Notes: a model not told the origin generated them from the letters alone. 64,000 nucleotides of DNA from an uncultured Pelagibacteraceae bacterium (GCA_902524995.1 CABZFJ010000001.1:124001-188000), one strand, 5' to 3'; positions 10,890 to 21,505 are shown, counted from the stretch's first letter. Numbers and translations are program-made.

Positions 10890-12443
10890 TCAATCTTGAT
10901 ACACAATGTCTCTTGCTGACATAATCAAATCATCAGCTTCTTTTTTTGAAAGAGCAAAATCTTCTAAATATCCTTTAATTCTTACTCTTTCACCCTTGAC
11001 AACATCATATCCACCTGTCAATTCATCAGATGCCAAATCTGCAAAATCGTTTAGTGTTAATATTTTTTGTTCACCTAGTGTTACAAGCATTCCGGGTGTT
11101 AGACCTTTGTGATTAATTAAATCATTCTCTAACCCTAAATCTTTAATTCTTTTAGATATTTCCTCTTGGTCTTTTTCATAAAATTCTTTAGCTCTTTCAA
11201 TTAATTCTTTAGCAGTCTCTTCTTCAATACCTTCTATTTTCATTAAAGCTTCAGGATTACTATCTTTAATGTCATCTATTGATGAAAATCCTTCTGCTAC
11301 TAGTAATTGTCCTAACGTTTCATCTAGTTCTAAATTTTTTACAAAATTATCTGTTTTCTCTTTGAATTCAATTTGTCTTCTCTCCGAATCTTCTTGATCA
11401 GTCATGATGTTAATTTCGTAATTCATTAATTTGGTTGCCAATCTAACATTTTGGCCCCTTCTTCCAATTGCTTTGCTCAAATTCTCCTCGGTTAAAATTA
11501 CATCAAGCTTTCTCCCCTGTTCATCTACATTAACTCTTTGTACCTCTGCTGGAGAAAGTGCATTTGCTACTACAACTGCTGGATCTTCTGACCAGTTGAC
11601 TATATCGATTTTTTCACCCTGAAGTTCGTTTACAACTGCTTGCACTCTACTTCCCCTCATACCTACACACGCTCCCACTGGATCTAAAGATGTATCAATT
11701 GCACTAACACATATTTTAGCTCTGCTACCTGGATCTCTTGAGGATGATTTAATCTCAATAAGACCATCATATATTTCTGGAACTTCTTGAATGAAAAGTT
11801 TTTCCATGAATTTAGGATGTGCTCTAGAAAGAAAAATTTGCTGCCCTCTTGGTTCTCTTCTTACGTCTAAGCAATATGCTTTTACTCTATCACCTGCCTT
11901 TATATTTTCTCTTGGGATCATTTCATTTTTTTGAATTATTGCTTCGGTTCTTCCAAGATCAACAATTATGTTTCCGAACTCTAGTCTTTTAACTATACCA
12001 CTCAAGATAGTATCAATTTTGTCTTTAAAATCGTTATATTGTCTCTCTCTTTCCGCTTCCCTTACGTTGAAACTAATTACTTGTTTTGCAGTTTGTGCTG
12101 CTATTCTCCCAAAATCAAAAGATGGCAAAGGTTGAAGAACTTCATCTCCAATTTGTTTTCCCTCATTACTTCCATTAAGTTTTATGGCATCATTAAGGGT
12201 TATTTCTAAGTTTGAATTTTCTGGTTTTTCTACAATTACTAGTTTTCTAAATATTCCAATTTCACCATTTTCTCTGTCAATTTCAACTTTGATTTCATTT
12301 TCAGATCCAAACTTGGATTTAGCTGCTTTTGCAATACCGTTTTCCATCGATCCAATAATTAACTCTTTATCAATAGATTTTTCTAATGCTACTGCTTCTG
12401 CTATTCTTATTAATTCTAATTTATCTGCTCTTCTATTTAACAT
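10890..12443 (-). CDS. nusA: transcription termination/antitermination factor NusA
   Basis: S1/KH architecture, DPVGACVGMRGSRVQAVVNELQGEKIDIV, C-terminal HhH repeats. Confidence 0.97.
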   Translation of the reverse strand: MLNRRADKLELIRIAEAVALEKSIDKELIIGSMENGIAKAAKSKFGSENEIKVEIDRENGEIGIFRKLVIVEKPENSNLEITLNDAIKLNGSNEGKQIGDEVLQPLPSFDFGRIAAQTAKQVISFNVREAERERQYNDFKDKIDTILSGIVKRLEFGNIIVDLGRTEAIIQKNEMIPRENIKAGDRVKAYCLDVRREPRGQQIFLSRAHPKFMEKLFIQEVPEIYDGLIEIKSSSRDPGSRAKICVSAIDTSLDPVGACVGMRGSRVQAVVNELQGEKIDIVNWSEDPAVVVANALSPAEVQRVNVDEQGRKLDVILTEENLSKAIGRRGQNVRLATKLMNYEINIMTDQEDSERRQIEFKEKTDNFVKNLELDETLGQLLVAEGFSSIDDIKDSNPEALMKIEGIEEETAKELIERAKEFYEKDQEEISKRIKDLGLENDLINHKGLTPGMLVTLGEQKILTLNDFADLASDELTGGYDVVKGERVRIKGYLEDFALSKKEADDLIMSARDIVYQD

Positions 12444-12454
12444 TTAAAAGTCCT

Positions 12455-12481
12455 AAAAAAAAATGGGCCGAAGCCCATTTT
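12455..12481 (-). terminator. intrinsic terminator/attenuator between metK and nusA
   Basis: - strand: AAAATGGGC-TTCG-GCCCATTTT followed by TTTTT; perfect 9-bp stem with UUCG tetraloop and U-tract. Confidence 0.85.
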
Positions 12482-12536
12482 GAAATTTCAATAATATTTT
12501 GGAATATATTTATTTTTTTTTAATATTCAACTTTAT

Positions 12537-13700
12537 TTACTGTCTAAATACGTCTGATTTATCTGTCTTTTCCCATGAAAATGAGCCTTTATCATCTGGA
12601 ATTCGTCCGAAGTGTCCGTAAGCTGCTGTTTTTTCATAAATAGGTTTATTTAATCCCAGCATTTCTCTTATACCCCTAGGACTTAAATCAAAATTTTCGT
12701 GAATAAGCTTTTCTACATAAATATTTTTTTCATTATCGTTATCAAACAAATCAACATAAATAGATAAAGGTTTTGATACACCAATTGCATATGCAAGTTG
12801 TATTAAACATTTTTCAGCAATTTTAGAAGCAACAACATTTTTTGCTAAATATCTTGATGCGTAAGCAGCTGACCTATCGACTTTCGTTGGATCTTTTCCC
12901 GAAAATGCACCTCCTCCATGTGGTGCGGCTCCACCATAGGTGTCAACAATAATTTTTCTACCAGTCAAACCACTATCACCATCAGGACCTCCAATAACAA
13001 AATTTCCCGTTGGGTTCACATATATTTCCTTTTCATTCAATGAACTTAATAATTCTTTTGGTATTGATCTTTCTATATAAGGTATTACCAGTTCTCTAAC
13101 TAGGGCTTGATTGACATCTGGAGAGTGTTGTGTCGATATAACTACAGATTTTACTGATGATGGTTTACCGTCTTTATATTCAATCGTAATTTGGCTTTTT
13201 GAATCTGGTTCTATATTTTTTAATTTACCAGATTTTCTGTCCTCAGCCATAAGTCTTAATATTTTATGAGAGTAGTGTATTGGAGCAGGCATCAGTACGT
13301 CGGTTTCATTACAGGCATAGCCAAACATAATTCCTTGATCTCCAGCACCTTCATCTTTATTTCCAGAGGAGTCTACACCCATGGCAATATCAGCAGATTG
13401 AGCATGTAAATGACTTTCAACTGAAGTTGCCTCTTTCCAAGTAAATCCTTTTTGATCATAACCTATATCTTTAATACAATGTCTTACTTTTTCTATTAAA
13501 TCCTCTTTTTTAATTTCTGGACCTCTTACTTCGCCAGCTAATACAACTTTATTTGTTGTTGTTAAAGTTTCACAGGCAACTCTTGATTGAGGTTCAGCTG
13601 CCAGATAAGTATCTACAACCATATCAGAAATTCTATCGCAAACTTTATCCGGATGACCTTCGGATACTGACTCGCTAGTAAATAAGTAGTCTTTTTTCAT
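12537..13700 (-). CDS. metK: S-adenosylmethionine synthetase
   Basis: [51 protein letters not shown]. Confidence 0.97.
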   Translation of the reverse strand: MKKDYLFTSESVSEGHPDKVCDRISDMVVDTYLAAEPQSRVACETLTTTNKVVLAGEVRGPEIKKEDLIEKVRHCIKDIGYDQKGFTWKEATSVESHLHAQSADIAMGVDSSGNKDEGAGDQGIMFGYACNETDVLMPAPIHYSHKILRLMAEDRKSGKLKNIEPDSKSQITIEYKDGKPSSVKSVVISTQHSPDVNQALVRELVIPYIERSIPKELLSSLNEKEIYVNPTGNFVIGGPDGDSGLTGRKIIVDTYGGAAPHGGGAFSGKDPTKVDRSAAYASRYLAKNVVASKIAEKCLIQLAYAIGVSKPLSIYVDLFDNDNEKNIYVEKLIHENFDLSPRGIREMLGLNKPIYEKTAAYGHFGRIPDDKGSFSWEKTDKSDVFRQ

Positions 13701-15217
13701 TTATTCTCCCTAATTTTTAAAATCACAGTGAAAGTAATATAAATTAGAACAAAATAAAAGAAGATCTTATTGCCATGTTTAGCAAAATAAGTTTTATTAA
13801 CACGTTTGATTTTTTTAACATCAAAATATCCTTTTTTTTTAATTTGTTTAATAATTTGACCTTTGGGATTAACAAAAGCAGATATTCCATTATTTGTTGA
13901 TCTTATAACATTTTTACCTTCTTCAATTGATCTAAAGATTGAGTGAGTCAAGTGTTGTTCAGGTCCAATGGTTTTTCCAAACCAACCATCCTCAGAAATA
14001 TTTAATATAAAATCATAATAATTTTTATTTGGATTGATTTTTCCTGAATAGATGATTTCATAACAAATAAGTGGAATAAATTTTAATTTATCGATTTCCA
14101 AAATTTCTCTTTTATCATCAGCTGAAAATGATTGATATCCTTGAGTTATTTTTTTTAAACCTATTCTTTTAAGAAAATTTTCAAAAGGTAAAAATTCTCC
14201 AAATGGAACAAGTTTATTCTTATTGTACTTATGCAGTAATTCTGACTCGTTATTTAAAACTATTAGAGAATTATAAATTTTATTTTGGTTTATGCTATTA
14301 ATGCCCAGTATGACTTTATGGTTAATGTTATAATTTTCTTTGAAGATATCTTTAAACAATTTTAAATCTTTTAAATATATGCTTGTAATAATTCCTTCTG
14401 GGTAAATGAATATTGTTTTATTAAGGATATGTGGATCACTTAAACTAATTAATTCATTAATATTTTTTTCTACATGTTGGTTTGATAAGAATCTTTCGAT
14501 GGGTATATTTGGAGAGATAACTCGAATAATGGAACTTAAGTTATCATATTTTTTTTTTTCGAAATTTTTTAAAACCAAATTTCCATACAAAAAATTAATT
14601 ACTACTAAAATTAAACTAAGACTGAAAATTATAAACTTAGTTAATTTTTTATATTTAAAAAAAAATATTACTGGTAACAAAAAAATAGTTATTGATAATA
14701 AATTTAATGAATAAGTGCCTACGTAAGATAAAATTTGTAAAGAATTTATGTTATTTGAAAAACTAAAAACTAGTAAATTCCAAGGAAAACCACCAAAAAT
14801 AAAACTTCTTAGAAACTCAACTCCACCAAAAAAAATTGAAAAGATTAAAATTGATGAGAATTTATTTTTTAAATTAAAAAAATTGCATAAAAAAGTACCT
14901 AAGCCATAAAATATTCCTAAAAATAGTGGGATTAATGTTAATGCAAATGGAATGATAAATTTAAAATTTGCATCAAATGTCAAAGAATTTGTAATCCAAT
15001 AAAGGTTTGAAATAAAATAACCAAATCCAAAAATCCAACCTACAAAAAATGAAATAATTTTATTATTCACATAATTAATTAATATGTAAAGTAATACTGG
15101 AAGTGTTAAAAAATTAATAAAAAATAAATTGTAAGGAGGTAAACTAAATGACGTTAGTATACCTAAAAGTAAACAAATTAAAAATAGGAACACTTTATTT
15201 TCTAGAATAGAGTTCAA
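13697..15217 (-). CDS. lnt: apolipoprotein N-acyltransferase
   Basis: N-terminal TM segments plus nitrilase-like domain ([32 protein letters not shown]). Confidence 0.92.
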   Translation of the reverse strand: MNSILENKVFLFLICLLLGILTSFSLPPYNLFFINFLTLPVLLYILINYVNNKIISFFVGWIFGFGYFISNLYWITNSLTFDANFKFIIPFALTLIPLFLGIFYGLGTFLCNFFNLKNKFSSILIFSIFFGGVEFLRSFIFGGFPWNLLVFSFSNNINSLQILSYVGTYSLNLLSITIFLLPVIFFFKYKKLTKFIIFSLSLILVVINFLYGNLVLKNFEKKKYDNLSSIIRVISPNIPIERFLSNQHVEKNINELISLSDPHILNKTIFIYPEGIITSIYLKDLKLFKDIFKENYNINHKVILGINSINQNKIYNSLIVLNNESELLHKYNKNKLVPFGEFLPFENFLKRIGLKKITQGYQSFSADDKREILEIDKLKFIPLICYEIIYSGKINPNKNYYDFILNISEDGWFGKTIGPEQHLTHSIFRSIEEGKNVIRSTNNGISAFVNPKGQIIKQIKKKGYFDVKKIKRVNKTYFAKHGNKIFFYFVLIYITFTVILKIRENK

Positions 15218-15660
15218 TTTATTTTATTCAATTTTTTAAATATTAGATTTTCTTTTTTCTTCATTAGATAATAATCTTTATTTTTTTTATGGTCATGTCC
15301 TAAGAGATGTAAATAACCGTGTATCCACATTTTATCTAATTCATGATCAAAACTAGATGATTTTGCTCTTCTATTAATTATTTCAAAAGAAATGGCTATG
15401 TCTCCTAAATATAATTTATTTTTTAATTTAACTTTTAGAGGAAAAGAAAGTACATCTGTAGAAACATTTTTATTTCTAAACTTTGAATTTAAATCTTTCA
15501 TTTTTTTATTATTAGTTAGCATCACAGTAAATTCTTGATTTTTATTTTTAAAGGAGCTGAATTTAGATAATTTGTTTAATTTCTTTTTGAAGTAAATTTG
15601 TGGTTTTTTTAATTTTTTTTCCCAAATTTTTTTGTCTATAACTACGTTGGCCTTAATCAT
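15214..15660 (-). CDS. ybeY: endoribonuclease YbeY
   Basis: TDVLSFP and MWIHGYLHLLGHDH motifs; between phoH and lnt. Confidence 0.93.
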   Translation of the reverse strand: MIKANVVIDKKIWEKKLKKPQIYFKKKLNKLSKFSSFKNKNQEFTVMLTNNKKMKDLNSKFRNKNVSTDVLSFPLKVKLKNKLYLGDIAISFEIINRRAKSSSFDHELDKMWIHGYLHLLGHDHKKNKDYYLMKKKENLIFKKLNKIN

Positions 15661-16667
15661 TAATCTGAATTTTTATCAGAATAAGCCTTGACTATCTTGG
15701 AAACTAGTGGATGTCTTACAACATCAGTATGATCGAAATCTACAACAGATATCTCTTTTAAATGACCAAGTAATTTTTTTGATCTATTTAAACCTGACAT
15801 TGTTTTATTAGGTAAGTCTATTTGGGAAGGATCACCGTTAATAACTATTTTTGAATTTTCACCAATTCTTGTTAAGAACATTTTTATTTGAGTATCAGTG
15901 GCATTTTGTGCTTCATCAAGAATTGCAAAAGAATTTTTTAAAGTTCTTCCCCTCATAAAAGCAAGTGGTGCAATTTCAATATCTCCAACTTCTATTTTTT
16001 TTTGAATTTTTTCGAAATCTAATAAGTCATACAATGAATCGTAAAGAGGTCTTAAATATGGATCAACTTTTTCTTTCATATCTCCTGGTAAGAAACCTAA
16101 TCTTTCTCCTGCTTCAACCGCTGGTCTAGACAAAATGATACGATCAATTTTTTTTTCAAGTAACATTGTTAAAGCAACCGCGACAGCTAAAAAAGTTTTA
16201 CCAGTTCCCGCTGGTCCTGCAGAGATAACAATATCTGATTCTTTTAAAGCTCTTATATAATTTTTTTGCTTTTCAGATCTTGGTATTACAGATTTTTTTG
16301 GAGTTTTTATTATGTATTCTACGTTTTCGCTTTTTTTTGTAACCTTCTCATCAATCATAAATTTGTTTACAGATGACTCTATATCCTTTTTTTCTAATGT
16401 TCCATTATTTAAAAATTGATCTATAAGAAAAAGAATTGCATTCTTTATTAACTCATTTTTTTCAGGAGTATTTTTTAATAAAATTGAATTTCCTCTTGAG
16501 TAAATGTTAGTATTTGTAATTTTTTCTAATTCTTTTAAGTTATTATTAAATTCTCCTAAAACACCTAAAAGTAGTTCATTGCTTTGGAATACAATACTTA
16601 ATGCATTTTTTTCTGAATATACGTATTTTAGATCAGGATTAATTTTAGATTTTGCAAAATTATTCAA
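15660..16667 (-). CDS. phoH: PhoH-like ATPase
   Basis: AGPAGTGKTFLAVAVAL, RPAVEAGERLGFLPGDMKEKVDPYLRPLYD, ILDEAQNAT. Confidence 0.93.
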   Translation of the reverse strand: MNNFAKSKINPDLKYVYSEKNALSIVFQSNELLLGVLGEFNNNLKELEKITNTNIYSRGNSILLKNTPEKNELIKNAILFLIDQFLNNGTLEKKDIESSVNKFMIDEKVTKKSENVEYIIKTPKKSVIPRSEKQKNYIRALKESDIVISAGPAGTGKTFLAVAVALTMLLEKKIDRIILSRPAVEAGERLGFLPGDMKEKVDPYLRPLYDSLYDLLDFEKIQKKIEVGDIEIAPLAFMRGRTLKNSFAILDEAQNATDTQIKMFLTRIGENSKIVINGDPSQIDLPNKTMSGLNRSKKLLGHLKEISVVDFDHTDVVRHPLVSKIVKAYSDKNSD

Positions 16668-16668
16668 A

Positions 16669-18000
16669 TTATGCTGCTTTCATTTCATCTATTACTTTAC
16701 CAAATAAAGAATTTTGATTACTTTTTTCGATATTAACTTTAATTAGTTTGCCAATAAGACTTTCATTACCATCAAAAATTACTGAGTTTAAAAATTTATT
16801 TCGTCCAAAATATTTGTTTTGGTTTTTAAGTTTATTTTCTACTAGTACCTCTAAGGTTTTGCCTTCTAAAGATTTATTTAATTCTATTTGATTACTAAAT
16901 AATTTTTCTTGAATAGTTATAAGCCTGTTTTTAAGTTTATAATTATCAGTTATTGCCAATTCGGATGCCTTTGTTCCTGGTCTTGGACTAAAAATAAAAG
17001 AGAATGAATTTATAAATTTAATTTTATTAACTAAATTTAAGGTTTCTTTAAAATCATTTTCCGTTTCTCCAGGATATCCGATAATAAAGTCACTAGAAAA
17101 TTTTATATCTGGATTAATTTTGATTAATTTTTCATAAATATTTAAATAATAATTTACAGTATGCTTTCTGTTCATCATTTTTAATATTCTGTCAGAACCA
17201 CTTTGAATTGGTAAATGAACAAAAGGCATTAATTTTTTTGAATTTTTGTAACATTCGATAAGATCATCTGTCATATCTCTTGGATGAGATGTGGTATATC
17301 TAATTCTATTTATTTCGTTATATTTACTGAGTGTATTAATAAGATCTGAAAGTCGATACTCTTTGGGTCCATCTATAAACGAATATGCATTTACGTTTTG
17401 TCCAAGAAAAGTTATTTCTCTAGATCCGTTTTTTATCAATCTCTCAGCTTCATCAATAATTCTTTTGAATGGTCTGGAATACTCTGGTCCTCTAGTATAA
17501 GGAACAACACAAAAGTGACAGAACTTATCACAACCCTCTTGAATCGTTAAAAAAGACGAAACATTCGTATTGTTATTTTTGATATTATCGAAATATCTAA
17601 ACTTAGAAACTGAATCAAATTCAGTTTCTTCAACTTTATTTTCTTCCTCAAAATTCTTTAAAAGATAATTTATTTTTTGATAAGATTGCGGACCTACAAC
17701 TAGATCTATATATTTTTCTCTGTTGAGCATTTCTGTATTTTCAGCTTGTGCTACGCAACCTGCAACTACCATTATTGGTTTCTTTTTATCTTTGTATAAT
17801 TTCTTAATCCTTCCAATCTCATGATAAACTTTATCTTTAGCTTTATCTCTAATATGACAAGTGTTTAAAATATAACAATCAGCATCACCCTGATTTTCAG
17901 TTTTATTATAACCTATGGCTCTAACGGCATCGTATATCCTATTGGAGTCATACTCATTCATTTGACAACCAAATGTCTTTATAAAAACTTTTTTATGCAT
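16669..18000 (-). CDS. miaB: tRNA-2-methylthio-N6-dimethylallyladenosine synthase
   Basis: FIKTFGCQMNEYDS, EGCDKFCHFCVVPYTRGPEYSR. Confidence 0.96.
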   Translation of the reverse strand: MHKKVFIKTFGCQMNEYDSNRIYDAVRAIGYNKTENQGDADCYILNTCHIRDKAKDKVYHEIGRIKKLYKDKKKPIMVVAGCVAQAENTEMLNREKYIDLVVGPQSYQKINYLLKNFEEENKVEETEFDSVSKFRYFDNIKNNNTNVSSFLTIQEGCDKFCHFCVVPYTRGPEYSRPFKRIIDEAERLIKNGSREITFLGQNVNAYSFIDGPKEYRLSDLINTLSKYNEINRIRYTTSHPRDMTDDLIECYKNSKKLMPFVHLPIQSGSDRILKMMNRKHTVNYYLNIYEKLIKINPDIKFSSDFIIGYPGETENDFKETLNLVNKIKFINSFSFIFSPRPGTKASELAITDNYKLKNRLITIQEKLFSNQIELNKSLEGKTLEVLVENKLKNQNKYFGRNKFLNSVIFDGNESLIGKLIKVNIEKSNQNSLFGKVIDEMKAA

Positions 18001-18003
18001 GAA

Positions 18004-18423
18004 TTACTTTTTTTTGATTCCGTAAAGTTCTAATTTATGATCAACGAGTTTGTAGCCATATTTATCGGCAATTTTCTTTTGTAATTCTTCGATTTCTTCG
18101 TCAACAAATTCTATTATTTCTCCAGTTTTTATATCAATCAAATGATTATGATCATCATTTAGCTCATACCTTGCTTTGCCAGATTTAAAATCATGTTTTG
18201 TTAATATACCCGCTTCTTCAAAAAGTTTGACTGTTCTATAAACTGTAGCAATACTAATTTTATTATCTATTTGAGAAACTCTATTATATAATTCATCAAC
18301 ATCTGGGTGGTCAGATTCTCCATATGTTTTTTTAGACTCTGATATCACTCTAGCTATTATTCTTCTTTGGTCTGTGAGTTTAACTCCATTTTTTTGACAT
18401 TTTTCTTCTATAGTTTCTAACAT
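18004..18423 (-). CDS. fur: Fur family ferric/manganese uptake regulator
   Basis: KLTDQRRIIARVI...SIATVYRTVKLFEEAGILTKHDF...DDHNHLIDIKTGEIIEF. Confidence 0.88.
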   Translation of the reverse strand: MLETIEEKCQKNGVKLTDQRRIIARVISESKKTYGESDHPDVDELYNRVSQIDNKISIATVYRTVKLFEEAGILTKHDFKSGKARYELNDDHNHLIDIKTGEIIEFVDEEIEELQKKIADKYGYKLVDHKLELYGIKKK

Positions 18424-18431
18424 AGTATATT

Positions 18432-18809
18432 TTAACTCGAGTAAAGGGGTTTAATCAAATTAATATTTGTAAAATTTTTTTTATCAATTTTTACTAACTG
18501 ATCTACGTCTTTATCTGTTAATTGTTCACTCAAAAATCCATATAAATCAATATTTTTTGCAAAAGCAATCCCTTTAGCAATTGCTATCGAATTTCTAATA
18601 CTTGATATTTTGCCAGGACCTTGATTGACAAATATTTCACTTATCTTATCTAGATTTGAATCATGTTTATTAAGAAAATTCAAAATTAATATCATTATTT
18701 TATCAAAATTTTCTCTACTGTTTATATGAGTGGTAGTATAAGATTCTGAGTCAGTTATGAGTGAAAATAAAATTTTATCGTCTGCAGCATTAATAATTAA
18801 AGTATTCAT
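18432..18809 (-). CDS. tsaB: TsaB-like tRNA threonylcarbamoyladenosine biosynthesis protein, short form
   Basis: N-terminal ASKHA-like segment TLIINAADDKILFSLI, VNQGPGKISSIRNSIAIAKGIAFA; only 125 aa. Confidence 0.72.
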   Translation of the reverse strand: MNTLIINAADDKILFSLITDSESYTTTHINSRENFDKIMILILNFLNKHDSNLDKISEIFVNQGPGKISSIRNSIAIAKGIAFAKNIDLYGFLSEQLTDKDVDQLVKIDKKNFTNINLIKPLYSS

Positions 18810-19809
18810 TTTTTCTATTATTTTTTTAAACGTTAAAGCTGAAGTAGTAAATAAAAAATATTATGAAAATGAGCAAGGTATTTTAGCAATTATGTATCAT
18901 AGATTTGAAGAAAATAAGTATCCATCAACAAATATAAGGTTAGACATATTTAAAAAACATATTAATTTAATAAAAGAGAATAATTTAAATTTTTATAATC
19001 CTGGTGAATTTAAAAAAAATTTTGCAAAAGTTAAGGAACAAAAGAAAATTTTACTAACTATTGATGATGCATTTACTTCATTTTATGAAAATGCTTGGCC
19101 CATTTTAAAAGAAAAAAAAATTCCATTTATTTTATTTGTTTCTACAGAAGCAGTTGGGAATAAAGGATACATGAGCTGGAACCAGATAAACGAAGTAGAA
19201 AAAGAAAACTTTGCATACATTGGTAATCACTCACATTCACACGATTATTTAACTAAATTTACTTTTCAGAAGTTTGTAGAAGATATTAAGAAATCAATTA
19301 AAATATTTAATGATAAATTAGGTTATAATCCAAGCTTTTTTTCATATCCCTTTGGTGAGTATAATTTAGAACAGAAAAATTATATTTCAAACAACTTTGA
19401 ATTTGCATTTGGACAACATTCAGGTGTTATTGATTTAAATAAAGATAAATATGAACTACCAAGATTCCCTATAAACGAAAAATATGGGGAAATAAAAAGA
19501 TTTAAAGAGGTAATATCTTATTTACCACTTCAGTATAGAATTATTAAACCTGAAAACAAATTTATGGATAAAGATAAAAACCCACCTAAAATGATGATAG
19601 AATTTTTTAAAGATCAAAAAAATTTAGAAAATATTAATTGTTTTTCAAATGAAGGTTCAAAATGGAGAAGAACTAAAATTGTCTTAATTGACAATATTTT
19701 AAATATTAATTTTGTAGAAAAATTTATTGAAAGAAGAGGTAGAATTAATTGTTCTTTAAAAGATGAAAATGGTTGGAGATTTTCAGGTTTCCAATTTGTT
19801 CATAACTAG
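18757..19809 (+). CDS. polysaccharide deacetylase family protein, secreted
   Basis: Signal-peptide-like N-terminus; IMYHRFEENKYP, LLTIDDAFTSFYENAWPILKEKKIPFILFVST, IGNHSHSH, FFSYPFGEYN. Confidence 0.85.
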   Translation: MSENKILSSAALIIKVFIFSIIFLNVKAEVVNKKYYENEQGILAIMYHRFEENKYPSTNIRLDIFKKHINLIKENNLNFYNPGEFKKNFAKVKEQKKILLTIDDAFTSFYENAWPILKEKKIPFILFVSTEAVGNKGYMSWNQINEVEKENFAYIGNHSHSHDYLTKFTFQKFVEDIKKSIKIFNDKLGYNPSFFSYPFGEYNLEQKNYISNNFEFAFGQHSGVIDLNKDKYELPRFPINEKYGEIKRFKEVISYLPLQYRIIKPENKFMDKDKNPPKMMIEFFKDQKNLENINCFSNEGSKWRRTKIVLIDNILNINFVEKFIERRGRINCSLKDENGWRFSGFQFVHN

Positions 19810-20906
19810 ATTAATTTTTTAGTCTTGTTGCTTGTAGGCATTACATTTACATCATCAAAATCTGTAAGAGAGTTTTGCTTTATAATTTTTTTTAATACAT
19901 CAATGTATTGTTGCCCTGTCTCAGCATACTTATCTAAATAATTTACCAACTTTAAACTGTCTAACTTTTCATCGTTATCTCTTTGAATTGCTCTTTCTTT
20001 TCTAAATTCAATATAGCTGCTATGAGTATTTAAATTTCGCTGATATGCTCTTACTGATGCTTTAAGAACTGCAAATTTAGCAACTTTGTGTTTTGCATCT
20101 TTATCTACACCTGCTGGTCTAATACCTTCACCATTCCAGGTCCATTGTCCAAATAATGCATTACCCTCTTGTGCAAATCTTGATGTTCCCCATCCAGTTT
20201 CTTTAGCAGCTTGAGCAAGCGCTAAGGAGACAGGCACTTCATCCATTCTAACTTTTAGAGAGTAAAAATCCCCATCTCTTAAACCATATTGTTTAAATTT
20301 TTCTTTTAACCAATTCTTTTCTTTTTGCGTGTTAATATTCTTAGCCAATATTCTAAATAATTCCTTTCTATCAAGTCTAATTTTAGCATTCTCTTCAACA
20401 ATTAAAGGTAAAACTATTTGAATGAATAATCTCTTTCTCTTTTTTGAACTCTCAATATTTTTAATCTCTAATGGAAGATGGTCAATTTTATTACCAATAT
20501 TTACCAACTTAGTCTCTCTAACTTTTTCAAGATTGTAATTTGTATCTTTAAATAATTGCTCAATTGTTCTTGCATCAAATCTTATTGAATTTTGTCCCTC
20601 GTCATCTGTGCTGAAAAAATCAATATCAGCAAAAATATTTTTTAAACTCAGATTATTTTTTTTATTTTCTTTTTCTCCATCAAGAATTTTTTTTCTTTTT
20701 TCTAGTTCTTGGTCAAAATTTATACCAGCATTTGAGATAATAGATCTTTGGAGATTTAAATTTTTATCTAAAAAATTGTTTAAAGTCGGTAAAGTAAAAA
20801 ATGAGAAAATCATTAAAAGACTAATTACTGAAAATCTAAATATATTATTTTTCTTTTTAATCTGTTTAGTATTTTTATTTTTTGTACGTCTAACCATTAA
20901 TTTCAA
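19806..20906 (-). CDS. Bax-like/glucosaminidase domain protein with N-terminal TM anchor
   Basis: VSLALAQAAKETGWGTSRFAQEGNALFGQWTWNGEGI motif. Confidence 0.82.
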   Translation of the reverse strand: MKLMVRRTKNKNTKQIKKKNNIFRFSVISLLMIFSFFTLPTLNNFLDKNLNLQRSIISNAGINFDQELEKRKKILDGEKENKKNNLSLKNIFADIDFFSTDDEGQNSIRFDARTIEQLFKDTNYNLEKVRETKLVNIGNKIDHLPLEIKNIESSKKRKRLFIQIVLPLIVEENAKIRLDRKELFRILAKNINTQKEKNWLKEKFKQYGLRDGDFYSLKVRMDEVPVSLALAQAAKETGWGTSRFAQEGNALFGQWTWNGEGIRPAGVDKDAKHKVAKFAVLKASVRAYQRNLNTHSSYIEFRKERAIQRDNDEKLDSLKLVNYLDKYAETGQQYIDVLKKIIKQNSLTDFDDVNVMPTSNKTKKLI

Positions 20907-20925
20907 TATAATAATTATTAATTAA

Positions 20926-21468
20926 TTATACAGCTAAAACTTCTTTAACCTCAGGAATATAATGACAAAGCAAGTTTTCCACACCTTTTTTTAAAGTAAG
21001 AGTTGAAGATGGACAACCTGAACAACTACCTTTTAACAAAACTTTAACTTTTCCATCCTTGAACTCTTGGAACTTTATATCTCCTCCATCTCTTGCAACA
21101 GCGGGTCTAATTTTAGAATCAAGAATAGTTATTATTTTTTTTTCGATCTCTGAATAATTTTTGTTTTGCTCTTCCTCAGTTGTTTTATCAATAATACAAG
21201 TATTGCCATTTGCATAATGCTCATTTACATAAGATATGACAATATGCTGAATATCTTCCCATTTTTTATTCTCTTCTTTATTTATCGAAAAGAAATCTTC
21301 TCCTAAAAATACCCCAGTCACTCCATTTATTTGAAGTAAATTCTTTATCAGTAGATTATTTGTATCCTCATGATTTAAAACTTCTAAAGTACCATCATTA
21401 GATACTTTTCTACCAGGTAGAAACTTTAATGAATTTGGATTGGGTGTATTTTCAGTTTGTATAAACAT
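20926..21468 (-). CDS. NifU/Nfu-type Fe-S scaffold protein
   Basis: IQTENTPNPNSLKFLPG (Nfu N) and RPAVARDGGDIKF...LKGSCSGCPSSTLTLKKGVENLL (NifU CxxC). Confidence 0.93.
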   Translation of the reverse strand: MFIQTENTPNPNSLKFLPGRKVSNDGTLEVLNHEDTNNLLIKNLLQINGVTGVFLGEDFFSINKEENKKWEDIQHIVISYVNEHYANGNTCIIDKTTEEEQNKNYSEIEKKIITILDSKIRPAVARDGGDIKFQEFKDGKVKVLLKGSCSGCPSSTLTLKKGVENLLCHYIPEVKEVLAV

Positions 21469-21505
21469 AACCTCTATATAGTATCTATTTCAAAATAATA
21501 AATGA

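Noticed and set aside
10491-12447. + strand ORFs opposite infB and nusA (10491-10802, 10906-11112, 11431-11622, 12184-12447)
   Set aside because: Shadow ORFs; main-strand genes are unambiguous.
12482-12536. Possible SAM riboswitch associated with metK
   Set aside because: metK overlaps lnt at its 5' end (13697-13700) and has no leader; the sequence here is its 3' region.
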